Notes: generated by a model from the sequence alone, not told the origin. A DNA stretch of 64,000 bases from Lanius collurio (GCA_020086605.1 JACBWW010000016.1:19828926-19892925); one strand, 5' to 3'; counted from the first letter of the stretch, positions 37,420 through 49,500 are shown. Numbers and translations: made by a program.

Positions 37420-37790
37420 AACGTTCCTGCTGGGGCTCCCTAATTAATGTACCCATTTTCCACCTGTCACGCAGCAGAATTAAACTCACTGCATCTCTGC
37501 TTTAATTCTCCACTCAATCAATAATTCAGATAACAGATTCAAAGTTCTGTAGATTCTATGTATTGATCTTCTCCCACCCTCAATTTGCCAGTTGTCTCCA
37601 CTAACTTTGAGCAGTACGTCACTGAAAGTCCATTTCATTTAAAATGTAATCACTTCGCCGATGCTGAACTGCCTGCCAGTTTTATTAGTCTTCAGAAAAC
37701 TTTCCCAAAATATGGAGTTGGGTGTAAACACATTGAGTATTGCTTAGAAACAGAAATCAATGTCAGTCTATGACTTCTCTTGCAATAAAA
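37420..37790. other. Candidate conserved non-coding element
   Basis: The stretch has a homeodomain-type TAATTAATG at 37441, several ATCAATAAT/ATTAA words, an E-box-like CACCTG, a CRE half-site ACGTCA at 37616-37621, and retained CpGs (CACGCAGC, TTCGCCG). A 62-codon ORF at 37585-37773 has no recognised domain and no strong splice frame. An enhancer is the most plausible reading. Confidence 0.32.
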
Positions 37791-39349
37791 ATTACTCTGT
37801 GCATATACATAGATTAAAATTCCATATTTTAACCGCTAACCCTTACAAGGTTCACCAGAATTAGGCTACAGCTTCAAATACTCTTTTTTTCTCTCTGCCA
37901 ACTTCAAACAATTTTTTGCTGATTGGAAAAAAAAGTTTTACTTGTAATATTTGAATAGGAAAGGTTTGCAACCAAAAGGCAAATAATAAAGATAAACCCC
38001 ACCCTTATTCTGCTGAGGCAACTTCTATCTTTTGCAACCCCGTAAAGATAGATCTCCAAACCTCATGAGGTTTCACAGTAATTAATGCAAACCATTTAGA
38101 TCTGATTCTGAAAGCTGAATGGACTAAACAATGGAAGGTAAATTACTTTTTGCTGTTTTACATGTTTTCAATTCCTTGGCAAGGGTCAGAGCTGACACAG
38201 GGAAGATTAAATAGCATACAGCACAAAACGACCCTTATCACTTCCTTTCTGGAAAATTTGTTTTCTATGTATGTAAAAGGTATATAATGCTGTTGACTAA
38301 GAAGATACATGGGCATCATTACAATGTTTATACCAAGTGAATAGAAATAGATCAGAAGATGCTCAGTTATTGGCAGAGAGATAGCAGAAAAAAGTTATTA
38401 AAATACAGAGAAAGTACTGTTAGCAGAATACAGTGCAAGACAGGTCCCTGCATTGTCTTTCTGGAGATAAAATTCCCTGAAAAAAAAAAAGTCAGAAGAA
38501 AAAAGTAAGTTTCTGATAGTAGTAAAGTCAGACATGAGTTAGGTTACCAAACCCACTGCATCCACCTCCTAAAGCTCAGAGGCTGGCTCCAGCAGGGCCA
38601 CAGTGATGCATTTTCCAGAAGAATCTGTGCCAGCACAGTGCCTTTCCTGCACGTCTGTGGTGGGGAAAAGGCTTACATGAAGTCTGGAAAATCTGCTGTT
38701 TGGTCAGCTCCTTTCCTTTCCCTAGTAAAGGCAAAGAGATTTTTGATGTGTGTAGTAGCCTTGAAGTATTACTAAATAATAATTTTTCCTCCATCTGCCA
38801 AGTTAGTACGCCACCAGCAACCCATCCCCTTGGAAGAAATAAGGGAATAACTTTAATGGCTTCTAGAAAAAAGAGAATGGAAGAGAACTAGAAAGGCTTG
38901 CCAGCCTGGCAAGGCTCTTCCAGCTGGCCTGACTGCCAGTTGTACACAAGAGCTCATGAATATTTAAAAATTTTTAAAAATTGCAATAGCCATAAAATCA
39001 TACATCATATCAACCACTGTTTTGGTTTCTGGTAAGCTAAGAGTTTCCAAATTCAGGTCTTAAACCAGTGGTAGAAGTGATCTTACACCTCAGATCTCTA
39101 AGAGATGAGATCTCAGATAAAAAGTTAGCCTTGGAAATTAATAGTACACTTGCAGTAGAAGAAAGGATTAGATTTTTATTATAATTTCCATTTTTTAAAA
39201 AGGAGTTGGAATATTATTAATTAACTTCATTTCCTGGAAAATTCTCAAATTAAATAATCAAACGTTATAAGTGCCTGCAAGATAATAAGGAAATGGGTTA
39301 CACCCAACAAAGATTTTGTCAGGAAATCATCTTGCCAAGAAACCATCAT
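37791..39349. other. Non-coding, nothing recognised except a palindrome
   Basis: AT-rich unique sequence containing the 16-bp palindrome at 38058. Short ORFs only. Confidence 0.55.
38058..38073. repeat. Perfect 16-bp palindrome
   Basis: AAACCTCATGAGGTTT is its own reverse complement. Its core and right flank (ACCTCATGAGGTTTC) recur at 35743-35757. About one 16-bp palindrome is expected by chance in a window this size. Confidence 0.9.
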
Positions 39350-39609
39350 TTTTTTGTTAACGAGATAACAGGCTTTGTGGATAAGAGAGGAACAGTTAAT
39401 ATTGTACCTTGAATCTAATAACATTTACCATGTAATCTTACACAATAGCCTAACAAAGGCACGAACGAAACTGCTGCGGGTTAAGTACACAGCTCTGGAT
39501 CATCATGCTCAAAGAGGAATTACCTCTGTCATTTTTCCATACTTAGGCAAGATCACTGCATGGTTTTTGCAAAGGATTTGTCCTAAATGTTGCTAGGCTC
39601 CACACCTTC
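39350..39609. other. Candidate conserved non-coding element beside the LTR
   Basis: CpG-retaining unique sequence (GTTAACGAG, GCACGAACGAAAC, TGCTGCGGG) precedes the probable solo LTR. A 73-codon ORF at 39375-39596 has no recognised domain and ends at the LTR border, so it looks incidental. Confidence 0.25.
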
Positions 39610-39925
39610 TGTGATGGCCCCATCACGGGGCATGATGGAGCAACGAGGAGCCCCCAGGCAGGTGCAAAGGAGGAACTTTATTTACCAAAAATCCGGCTTT
39701 TTTATGCTGTTACTTGGCTGTTAGTTTACATAGTTTTAAGGCACAACAAACCAAATTTAACCACCCACCATCCACCACAGTGTGGCACAAGGCATTCACA
39801 CAGCATGCCTCATTTCCTCTCTTGTAGCTGAGCCATTCTCTGCTCTGACTTAGGCTAAGTAACAGGCCAGAGCCGTGGTTTTACCAGGCCTTCCCTTTAC
39901 AAAGCTCTGCCTATCGGTCACAACA
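39610..39925 (-). mobile_element. Probable solo LTR of an endogenous retrovirus
   Basis: Read on the minus strand, the segment begins TGTTGTGACC and ends GGGGCCATCACA, giving the TG...CA ends expected of an LTR, with short imperfect inverted termini. Inside it there is an AT-rich TATA-like run (complement of 39698-39708) followed closely by an AATAAA polyadenylation signal (complement of 39677-39682). After that comes a GC-richer U5-like stretch containing CACCTGCCTGGGGGCTCC. This order (U3, TATA, poly(A) signal, U5) and the length of about 316 bases fit a short avian ERV LTR, and the wording resembles passerine ERV LTRs I have seen. No second LTR and no gag or pol remnants flank it, so it would be a solo LTR left by recombination. 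A target-site duplication was not found (left flank ends CCTTC, right flank starts TGTAG), so the exact borders are uncertain. The family is not assigned. Confidence 0.6.
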
Positions 39926-41850
39926 TGTAGCAGCCTCCTTCAGATGACAAGAAACTTGGAAAGACTGACAGTTTATCGAGAAAATGGAAACAGATTTCAG
40001 AGTGATTGTGGCAACATGGAGAGATGTTCAGAAAAATGGGGTGAAGAAATTTGAGATGTGGTACCTGCTAATAACCATTTATAAATGCATACAGTGTGAA
40101 AGCACTAACAACCTAAACCCTAACTGAAAAAAATAAATAGTTAGAATTCCAAATTATTTGGGCTGAAGATGAATTAGTAGTAACATGCTGCTTCACAAAA
40201 GGCAGTCATGGCACAGGAACATACAAAGTCAGGCCTGCAAAGGCCATCCCACAATGATTCTGCTCTCTTTGCTGTACTGTCACCATCTGCCTCAGAAAGA
40301 TGCAAACAGGAATCTGTAGCAGAGCCCACTGTGTTGCAATGTCAGAGAGGAAACTCAAAAATGTGACCAGTTAGAAAAGATAGAAAGAATTCTGATTGTT
40401 TCTAAAGGAGAGATACCTGAGAAGGGATGCAAGCACTTAAAAGAAATTCCTGTGTAAATAAATAAATAAGTTAATAAATCATGCATAAAGGAAAGGACCA
40501 ATTTATGCCCCATGTCCTTGAGTAGAGAACAAGATGTACAGAGCTAATGCAGCAAGGAGTCAAGTTAGACCAAGGAAAAACACACACTGGAGAAAAGGGC
40601 AGCAGAAAGGACAATGCAGCACTGGAATATGGGCCTTAGGGCAGGCTCTGAGTTTCCCCTTGAGAAGAGGCTTGACAGAAAGCTGCCAGCAGTGACAGGA
40701 TGGGCTGAGTGGTGGACTGAGCCCATCTCATCCCAGTTGCTCCAAGCTGCACAGCTGCATCTCAGCCAGATGTTCTGCAGGCAAGAGAAACACACACACA
40801 CATACAAGAGTTATCCTCTGCCCAGCAGTGGAAAGGTGACTGTGTGGATTTTTATGAAACACCTTAGTGGTTTTTCCCAGCCTTGCATGGACACTTGAAA
40901 ACTTCTGCCTTCCTGAATTGTAAAATATGGTTTTTATTGGAATTTCCAAGTAAATGAGCAATTCCAGCTAAACTATGGATGAGATCATGACAAAAATGGA
41001 CAGGATCAATGCTTGCAGATACAGGGCTATGCACAAACTGTGGGACATGGGAGCCCTTCTGAATTCCTCAGTCCAATTCAAAGTTTCATCCACCTCCTGA
41101 CTCAATGCAAACCAGATGGCAAATGCTGTCCCTCACCTTCTGTCTGTTGCAGTCTCCACAGGAAAGGAATACAGGTGTATAAACCAGAGAGAAATTTGCT
41201 TGCCATCCTGGCACAAGGCTAAACCTGTAGATAGCCAATATATAAGAGATAGTGCTTGACTTTTCAAACTCAGATCAGTCACCACGACCAGATTAAGATG
41301 TTTTTTCAGAAGACTCTGGGACTTTTTTGATGAACCATTTTGTTCCCATAACCTTGATACATTGGTTCTCCACACCCAGGGTCTCAGTGTTTAGCCACAA
41401 TAAATCTGAATCAGTTGTTCTGTTCTATTCATTTTTTGTGGGTCCAGTGCTAAATTAGTTGATCTTGAGGAGAACCTATTTCACTGAGCTAAAACAAAAA
41501 AACTCTATTCTGACAGTATTTTTTAGAAATTAGAACAGTAGGAAGTGGGGAAGAAGCCCAGCAGAAGTTATGTCTATTCTGCATCTGGACTGAAGAAAAG
41601 GGCATTTCACTTATAAAAATTGTCACTCATTTACTATTTGAAAAGAAAAATCTCATAATATGTTAACTATATCTGTAAAGCCTGCAAAGTCACAGTTACA
41701 TTGATTTATACCAACAAATGCACTAAATCATTTATTTAAACACTGTGAAGACACTTCCTTTTAGAAAAATGTAAATGAAAGATTTGACAAATACATAAAA
41801 TTCCTTGGTTCCTGTAAAAACAACAGACTCATCTTGTGGACCCACTGAAA
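39926..41850. other. Non-coding, nothing recognised
   Basis: Lies between the solo LTR and the main CR1. Short opposed ORFs at 40565-40961 lack domains. No retroviral internal remnants are seen next to the LTR. Confidence 0.55.
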
Positions 41851-42097
41851 ATCATAGAATGGATTGAGTTGGAAGGGACCTTAAAGATCATCTCATTACA
41901 GCCCCCTGCCATGGGCAGGGACACCTTCCACTAGACCAGGCCACTCAGGGCCCCATTCAACCTGGCCTTGAACACTTCCACAGATGGGGCATCCAGAGCT
42001 TCTCTGGAAATCCTGTTCCAGTGCCTCACCACACTCACAGGGAAGAATTTCTCCCCAAAATCTCATCTAAACCTGCTCTCTGACAGTTTAAAGCCAC
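41851..42097 (-). mobile_element. CR1 LINE, 5'-truncated 3' end
   Basis: This is the clearest repeat in the window. The plus strand starts with ATCATAGAATGG, then TTGGAAGGGACCTTAAAGATC, the CCCTGCCATGGGCAGGGACA block, a 'CACCTTCCACTAGACCAGG' block and 'TTCCAGTGCCTCACCAC', ending near CAGTTTAAAGCCACT. This is the reverse complement of the conserved 3' end of the avian/reptilian CR1 retrotransposon, whose 3' terminus carries ATTCTATG-type repeats, so the element runs on the minus strand. Only about 250 bases of a full element of roughly 4.5 kb remain. That is the usual 5'-truncated, dead-on-arrival form and it has no reverse transcriptase. Divergence from remembered copies is modest, so it is probably younger than the MIR remnants. 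No clear target-site duplication is visible, as is normal for CR1. Confidence 0.94.
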
Positions 42098-42861
42098 TAA
42101 ATAAGTGCTACAGTAGGATTCATGCAATCTACTCTTTGATACCCATCTAATAAGGCTTTTTTGGAGACCTGAATAGAAGAATCCTTGGGAGGTCTTAAAT
42201 CAGTCCTTGACAGTACCACAGTGCACACTGCAGTAGCATAGGTATCCCTCAGATCCCACAGGCATAAACTCAATCTCTATTTGTGCAAAAGCAGCTCACT
42301 CTTAACAGCATCTCTGTTAAGATTACAAAGCCTGTTCTGTCCTGATTAGGACATTGTTGTGATGTAACCATTTATTATTGAATATAAGGATGAAAAAAAT
42401 ATCATGGTACAAGAGTTTTAGACTGTAGTCTATCCTGCAATAATGCAAGGCTTCTGATAAAACATTTTAGCTGCAGACTATATCAAAACAAACCTTGAAA
42501 ACAATACCTTCAAGCAGCGGTAGCAATGAGTTCTTTCTATTTCAATAAAAGCTTTCCATCTCAAGATCTTAAAGAGCTTTTTAAATATTAATCAAGCCTC
42601 TAAGCAGCCCTGGAGATGCTAAAATACTGCAGCCAATGATCAATTAAACCATACACAGTTTATCCACTTTATAGATAAGGCATGGCACAAATTCAGAAAT
42701 ACCCAAAGTTGCTCTGTACAGAGCCAGATGAGGCTCTCCTGAGTGGATAGGAGCCACTTTGGCATCTGAAATATCCTCATTACTGTGTCCCATGATGACT
42801 GTACTACCCAGGCTTGTCCATTTATCCTGGGGATCCAAACCCCTATTAGAGGAGAAGTGAC
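42098..42861. other. Non-coding, nothing recognised
   Basis: Unique sequence between CR1 and MIR. The ORFs on the minus strand (42640-42933) run into the MIR remnant and are not genes. Confidence 0.55.
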
Positions 42862-42985
42862 TGCTACTCCTATTTTATCATAGATGAGTGACTGAGGTAC
42901 AGGGAGATAAATGATTTGCCCAAGGTCACACAAGAGACCTGCAGCAGAGAAATAGGGTATTGCTCAGTACTCCTGTTTCTTCTCA
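42862..42985 (+). mobile_element. MIR SINE remnant (ancient)
   Basis: The segment contains ATTTTATCATAGATGAGTGA, CTGAGGTACAGGGAGATAAA and TGATTTGCCCAAGGTCACAC in order, ending near CAGTACTCCTG. This follows the MIR core and tail (TTTTACAGATGAGG, CTGAGGCACAGAGAGGTTAA, TGACTTGCCCAAGGTCACAC), read in the sense direction. MIRs are tRNA-derived SINEs mobilised by L2 LINEs and spread early in amniote history. Surviving copies are heavily diverged, and some have been co-opted as enhancers or insulators. The core word around 42914-42931 is notably well preserved. The upstream tRNA-like part is not recognisable. Confidence 0.85.
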
Positions 42986-43015
42986 ACAGCCCAAATAGTC
43001 CTTTCCTTATTTTCC

Positions 43016-43032
43016 TTTTTTTTTTTTTTTTT
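43016..43032. repeat. T17 homopolymer, 30 bases after the MIR
   Basis: Seventeen T following TTATTTTCC, close to the end of the MIR remnant. It is probably independent of it. Confidence 0.85.
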
Positions 43033-45073
43033 ACATCCCCTTTTCAGCATAGTCCAGAGGGTACTGAATCAGTCTGAATGACGTGTTATCTGGCAGGGTG
43101 GGGATTTATTTTTTGTTACAGTTTTGACACGTGTAATGAGTAAAACGTTCTGTACTTGTAGCATTATTTATCCTCTAGCCTTAACTGCAGTGTTCAAAAA
43201 CTCCCAGTGACTGCACCTTTCAGAGCACATGCAAGGGGAGCCTGTTATTTGTCAAAGCTCACAAAGGCATTGCTGAGAGTGCAAGCTTTGTTCCTCAGAC
43301 AGAACGCTCTTCCCCCTATTATGCTGCAAATTTCTGGGCAATGTCAATACCCGTTTAAGAGGTCTCCCACTCTCTAGGCTCTTTCTGTCATGTGTTGACA
43401 TCTTCGAGGAATCAGCAGATTTTATGCCTCTATTCAATTCACTTGACCTGCCTCTAAATATGTTCCTGGCATCAGAAAAGCCATTCCCCACACACACATA
43501 TGATGAAGCCCAGATCAATAGCACAGGATAAAAACAAACAAGCTAACTAAGGCAAGTCTAAAGTCTTGAGAGCTATCCACAGATGGTGCTATCCGGACTG
43601 TTCAATATGATGTTCTGAATTGCACACAGCAGGATTTCATTTGCTACAAATAGCATTGCACCAGCAGCATCTTCAATAATTTTATCATGCAGTGTTCCCT
43701 AGATAGACCAATATTTCATTTAATAAACAGCAAATTAAAATAGCAAATGTAGTGAAAGACAAAACATGAATAGATTTGCTTCAGAGTTTTAAAGGGAAAC
43801 ATTGATAATTTTGGTTTTATTTTATTTTTTAGTATTTCTGTAGTTGCTCATAAGGTCACCTTCATGACAATTCCAACAGGGGTTTATCTTGTAGTGCTCA
43901 CTCTGACATACAGCCTGATGATTTATTATTGCTTAGTTCTTGATACTGTTCACTGCACAATCCAATCTAAGAGAGACACATATTTCTCAATTCAGGGACT
44001 TCTTTTATTTTATGAAAAATCAGCTTGGTGCTTTGTGGTAAAAACTAGACTTGACATTTGATCTTAATTTTTTTAAGTATTTCCTTCTATTCTTTGTTTC
44101 TCTGCTGTATCTTTGATGTATTCCAAGATCATTTTTGTTTTCTATTCCTTTGCTTTTCTCCTCTCACCCTATTTTCTGTGGCTACACCCTAAAGAAAAAT
44201 CTGCCACAGTGGCAGTTTCTTACAGACACTCTTATCTAGATTTCTGTTTCATACTAGTAGGTGACATGGTGATAGATTTCATAGGTTTTCTCTCCTCATT
44301 TTGGAGAAAGAATATAATTATGCAAAGGAGGGTTAGATGGACAGTAGAAATATATCACTATTACCCCAGCAGAACACATGCAGATTCACTGTGGTTATGT
44401 GCTTAGAGGGGGAAAAAAAGCTCTTCATATGCTAGACAAGATTTTTTCCTCTCCTTGTATTAATATCAATTCAAGGGTAAGACAACAATTCTCATCATGT
44501 CATTCAGTGTCTATGGTGTTGTGATATGGTGCTATTTAAGCTCTGCTTGGCTGCAAAGCGGTCTCCAGAGTTCCCGTAGACTGTCTAAGCCATTTGGAAT
44601 CATTAACCCACATGGACCAGGCTGCCCAGCACTCAGACACATTCCTTCAAGGCTGCCAGTCATTAGCTGGTACGTTAAGTAGCTAATGGTGCTCTCACAA
44701 TATCTGCTGCATCATGCAGGTGCAACAGAATAAACATTTTTTCCCACTGGTGCTTTGTCCTAAATCATTAAGGACCCCAATCCTGCAAAGATTTATGTCT
44801 GTGAATAAGTTTACTCACATGAGCAATCCTGTTCTAACCCTCTTAAACACAAGCTTGTAGGTTCAGGGTCTTGACGATCAAACTATCAGGTGTTTGGCTA
44901 AAAGCTTTATGGAAATGCAAAACAGCATCAGAAAACAGCAAAAAAAAACCCCACTTTCTGCTCTGTGTTTCTTTGTACCAAGAAATATTTGCAGAAGTAT
45001 CCAGCTCAAGAACAAAGATTAATAGTCACACCTGCTATCCTATGACCTCATTACTTCCCTGCTAATTGATCAG

Positions 45074-45095
45074 TATATAAATATATATATATATA
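45074..45095. repeat. TA-rich dinucleotide repeat
   Basis: TATATAA followed by a run of AT units. One interruption (AAA) breaks the array. Confidence 0.88.
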
Positions 45096-45189
45096 CATGT
45101 ATCTCAAAGCAATATAACTATTCCCCAACTAATTGGCTGCTGGTAAGGGAGATTAACTGAGGATATGTAAATTATTAAAGCCATAAACT

Positions 45190-45485
45190 GCTTGTGGAGC
45201 CTCGTGGCTCTCCTGGGTGGGGTTGGGGGATCAGCTGGCTGTCCCTGGTGGGGCTGAGCTGGAACAGGGTTAAGTGAGCCCCCCCCATCCCATGTGTGCA
45301 GCTATCAGACACCTTTGCTGACTCGCTGGCGCCAAGAAGTCAGGCACCACCCTCTGCCCTCAGAGAAGCACAGGAGGTTGCAAATGGTAAATTTAATACC
45401 GCAGCAGGAGGTGCCATTTACAGTCCCAAAGGATAAGTCTCCCCCTCTTCTCTTTCATGCTCATATAAACAAATGGAGGCTGATG
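45190..45485. other. GC-richer block with enhancer-like texture
   Basis: The block has G-runs (GGGTGGGGTTGGGGG at about 45216), a C8 run at about 45279 and an NF1-like half-palindrome CTGGCGCCAAG at about 45327. Several CpGs survive (CTCGTGG, ACTCGCTGGCGCC, ACCGCAGC). The 66-codon ORF at 45294-45494 has no known domain. Only three close G-runs are present, so a canonical G-quadruplex is not met. Confidence 0.27.
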
Positions 45486-46520
45486 CAATTTTGAATCCTG
45501 TTGGCTTGTTTTGTTTTTAAATATGTAATTTCCTCCTTATTTTAGCATCCAGGCAGGGTAAAATTAAAGGATTTTTGTACACATGACTGATGGTTAAACT
45601 GCAATGAGGATTTGTGTTTTATGAATCCATTAAAGCATAGGCAAATACAAGCAAAAAAAAAAAAAAAAAACTACCAATAAAAAATTTGGGATTTATTAGT
45701 AATATGCAATTTAAAGGAAAAGGAGATTAAGGTGCCTGCACAACCAAGCCTTACACAGAGTATTCTTCATCTTAGTTTAAAAAACAAACAAAATTTATTG
45801 CAGAAAAGGCTATCAAATATTTGTATAATGACTGTCTGCTTTGCTCCATCAATTGTGACATAGTCATTCTCAGAACAGTGTCTCTAAAAGGTTAAAATCA
45901 TGAAACATTTTCATTTTTTAAAAGTTATATATTACCAGGCACTGTTTGAAAGAATAGGATAATACCTAGTGAAAACCACTGCCTTATCAATTCAATCCAC
46001 TCCATCTGCATGTTGCTTGAACAATGCAAGAACACACCTTTTGTATTATAATTTTTTTATATAATAATTACAGGCTATATTGGAAAGATGTTTCAAATCA
46101 ATATTTCTACAGAGGCTGTTTGAGATTAATGCATTAATTAATTAATTGGAAAAATGCAAGGTAGGAGAAATACACAGCTTCTAAAAACAGATACAGAGAA
46201 CAAAAATTATTACGTCTGAGGAGAAGACTGATATATTTTCAGAGGGCCCATTCCATTCCCCAGTCCAGTCTCCTACATAATGTGAGCAGGAGGATTCCAC
46301 TTAGGGGCTCCTGAGTCATACCTGGTCATGTGAGGTTGGACAATCTCAGCACTGTTAGAGGGACACCACTCCTTCTAATTAGAGAACCTATTTTATTTCC
46401 AGGTAAAGTCCTACACTCAACCAATTACTCTCACTGTTAAAATAAACGGGGCAGCAGAGGCAAAAGAGCTTTGGCAGCTGTGAGTGACAGGATAGATGAC
46501 AGAAATGGGAAAGGAGAGAG
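45486..46520. other. Non-coding, AT-rich
   Basis: Contains the A18 run and a TTAATTAATTAATTGG homeodomain-like repeat near 46135. Nothing else recognised. Confidence 0.55.
45653..45670. repeat. A18 homopolymer
   Basis: Eighteen consecutive A flanked by AAGC and CTACC. No retroelement body is visible beside it. Confidence 0.88.
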
Positions 46521-46585
46521 ATCACAGAATTCCTCAAATTGGAAGGGACCTATAAGGATCTTTGAGTTCAACTCCCAACAGGCCA
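46521..46585 (-). mobile_element. Diverged CR1 LINE 3'-end fragment
   Basis: ATCACAGAATTCCTCAAATT followed by GGAAGGGACCTATAAGGATC and TTTGAGTTCAACTCCC resembles the reverse complement of the CR1 3' end (the ATCACAGAATGG, TTGGAAGGGACC and 'GAGTCCAACTCCC' words). The element is therefore on the minus strand. Several substitutions relative to the copy at 41.9 kb suggest an older insertion. The similarity fades after about 46585, so only the terminal 65 bases are claimed. Confidence 0.7.
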
Positions 46586-49500
46586 AAGATGCATTTAGAA
46601 TTAGTAGACCAGAGGAGTGGGCCAGCACATTAACAGGAAACATTGAATATTTCCCTTGTCAGCATAAATATCTGAGACATTTCAGCCATAAATTACAGGG
46701 GCCATGCCAGGCCACGGGCTCCTGGCTCCTGTTCCAGGTTGTATTGCAGCACAGCCAACAGCATTGGGTCAGATTTATCAGCTCAGCCTCCAGGATGCCC
46801 CAGAGCCCCCACCACTGCTCCTGAAGGAGGCAGAAAATGGGACTGGGCTCGGGGCTGCTGCGGCACCGCACGGAAACCAGACCCAGGGCTGGGCACTCCA
46901 AATGCAGGCAGGCAAACAGTAAATAATTAACTACTACATCCATTCAAATGAGGACGAAGGGAGAATCTGAGGACACAAGAAATGCTTTGCTCTCCTATGT
47001 CACACCCAAACTTCCCAGTGGAGGCGAGGGCAGCAGTAAAGGCACGCAGCCTCCCAGGCAGCCCTGTGCTGCTCAGCACACACACCTTGGGCTCAGGCTA
47101 CAGACACAGGCTCTCAGGCAGCTCTACAGCCTTATTACCTCCACAGCCTCCATCCACACTTTAACCATGCCAAGCCCTCCCCCTACCCACTAAAGGGAAA
47201 TTTAACTCTGGGGTTTTTTTCATTTTTTGTCCACAGTTAAAATGCAAGATTCGTCTCTTCTTCCTTATTAGTATAAGGAAAGAAGACCTGCATTTGACAG
47301 TCTGACACATCACAAAAACATGGAACATTCATTAAAGATTTATGGCAACATCAAACGTTCTGTTTTACTTTCAATTTTGTCACATAATCCCAATAAAACA
47401 GTGATTTAACTGTATATGTTAAAGTTATTTGTCAGTGCTGAGTCCTTCCTGTATCACTGGTGACACAAAAATACGTAAGCCAGTGAAGTCAGCCTCTGTG
47501 GGGTCTATCTCTTTTGGGAGCATTTTAAGGATGCTTCTTCTGCAGGAGTATGTTCAGACTGGGCTCTATATTATTAAAGCTTTCCAGGAAGAAAAAAAGA
47601 AAAAACCCTCTTAAGTAATGCATTAGTGTTATTCTTATCTAGAGAAGGCTTGTGGGACTAAGTGAAAAGATAAAGGAAATAACAGAGACATGTAGCAGTG
47701 CTAATGTTAATATTTGATTAGAAATATTCCAAACAAGATGTCAAGACAAATTCAGCTCTTGTTATCAACACACACCCAGCTCGTTGAGGTTGAAGCAGGG
47801 TGTTCAGAGGTACAGTTTAGAATCTAAGTTATTTGAAATGAGTTTGTTTTCATAAAAAGATGATGAAATCCAAAAAAAACCAATGAATGCAACACCCTAA
47901 CCCTTCTAATGTAATTCTCAGAAGTAATTAGCAAGGCCTAGAACTACTGGAATCAAATTCATACCTGTTATTCTATTATTACATGTTGCTTAATTTAGAA
48001 CAACATTGTGTGCAACATCAAACCACTTGACTTCATCTTCCCAAAGTCTTAAATTAAATAATGTAAGTGTCTAAAGTCCTCATATTAACACATTTTCAAT
48101 TCTCTCTTTGACCCCAGCTGCCACAGGAATAATCTCCTGAATTCAAGTGGCATGACAGCACTATCCTCTGCTACACCGTGTCAGTTCACTCCCCTTTTCA
48201 TACAGTTTCATGTATTCAATTGTTAATTGTAAATGTTTCTATACAGGACTTGCCTACTGCAGCAAGGAAGAAAACAATCTAAAAAAACAACCTGCCCCAG
48301 GTTGTAAGGCACTGTGATGGTGCCAATATTGTCATTGTCATGGAAGGAGAAGATGGAGAAAGAAAGGCACACAATTAAGTCTAAGCTGATGGCATGATAC
48401 CCAGAAGCAATTGTCAGAGAGAGAAACAAGGAGATGGAATTGGATGCAGAACAGTCAGGAGCAGAGAAATAGAGCTGTGTCTCAGTTGGGTAGGGACAGC
48501 AGGTGAAATTATACAACTGGACAACATCATCCAGAGAGAAAGCAGGCAAAATTTTAAAATGGTAAAATAAATAAAACAGAAAAACAGGAAAAAGAGGGAA
48601 CTGAGGAATAAAGAGTTGCTAAGCAGGGATGCAAAAAGCATAGAGTAAGTGCCAAGGGAAGCTGGGATGTTGAGAAGACTTAAGAACTAAGCAGAAAAAT
48701 CTAGAAGGCTGGATATGGCAATCTGGCCAAGAAACCATCTCTTGACACTTGGCAAAAGCCCACCAGCACTCAGCACTCAACCCTGAGGCAGGATGTAACT
48801 GCAGAAGAGAAATTCACAGCAATTCCTGACTGTACCGTGGCCTTCTCCAAATGCACCTTGGTGGGACTTGGGTTATGGGTATCTGGGAGGATTCACCCAT
48901 TCTCTCTCTCTGAACTCCCTGTCATTATGTGAATGAAATAATAATTGCTTCCTGTGTGATTGTTCTGCACAGAGTAGGAAGGGAGACAGTACTGGAGCTA
49001 TATAAAGGTAGGAGATGTGTGAAAGCATTTCAAGAGAATGGTTAAGGACACATTTTTTCATGATGGGCTCAGAAGGCAGCAGAAGCCAGAAATTGGGAAG
49101 AGGGGGAAGGAAAGACACCCAAAGCAGTGGGCAGAAAGGCTAGAGAGAATTGTCATCCAACATGGACAAGGAGCACTGGAGCTTTAGGCCATGTTTCTGT
49201 GCATCTGTTAGAATTACCTATGGAGCCTCCTTTTACCATCCCCTCCCCCTTTTTATATCTATTTCCTGTGGTCTTTTAGATACCTTTCATAGAAATTACA
49301 ATTCCTGTCATTTCAGGTATCTGTTTCTATTTCAAGATGTCTGCATGAACCTCAGTTCCTCCATCAAAGGTGTTTCACAGAAGGCTTAAGCAAAAAGAAA
49401 GGGATCATAAGTGGGAAGCAAATGCCACCATATCTAATAAAGCTTACTTAATTAGACAGTATACAATTATTTTATGATCCATGAGGTTGCCTGCAATAAT

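Larger units (their letters stand above)
42986..45189. other. Non-coding, simple repeats only
   Basis: Contains the T17 run and the TA repeat. A 97-codon ORF at 44113-44406 encodes a hydrophobic, Phe-rich peptide, as expected of T-rich DNA, with no family match. Confidence 0.55.

Noticed and set aside
39600..39945. CCTTC at 39605 and 39937 as a target-site duplication of the LTR
   Set aside because: Using it would require the LTR to end outside the TG...CA border, so it is probably coincidence.
46471..46824. 117-codon plus-strand ORF
   Set aside because: It runs through the CR1 fragment at 46521-46585 and a GC-rich patch, with three overlapping ORFs on both strands.
48223..48549. 108-codon minus-strand ORF
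   Set aside because: Product of a purine-rich plus strand giving Ser/Phe/Leu-rich translation. No recognisable domain or start context.
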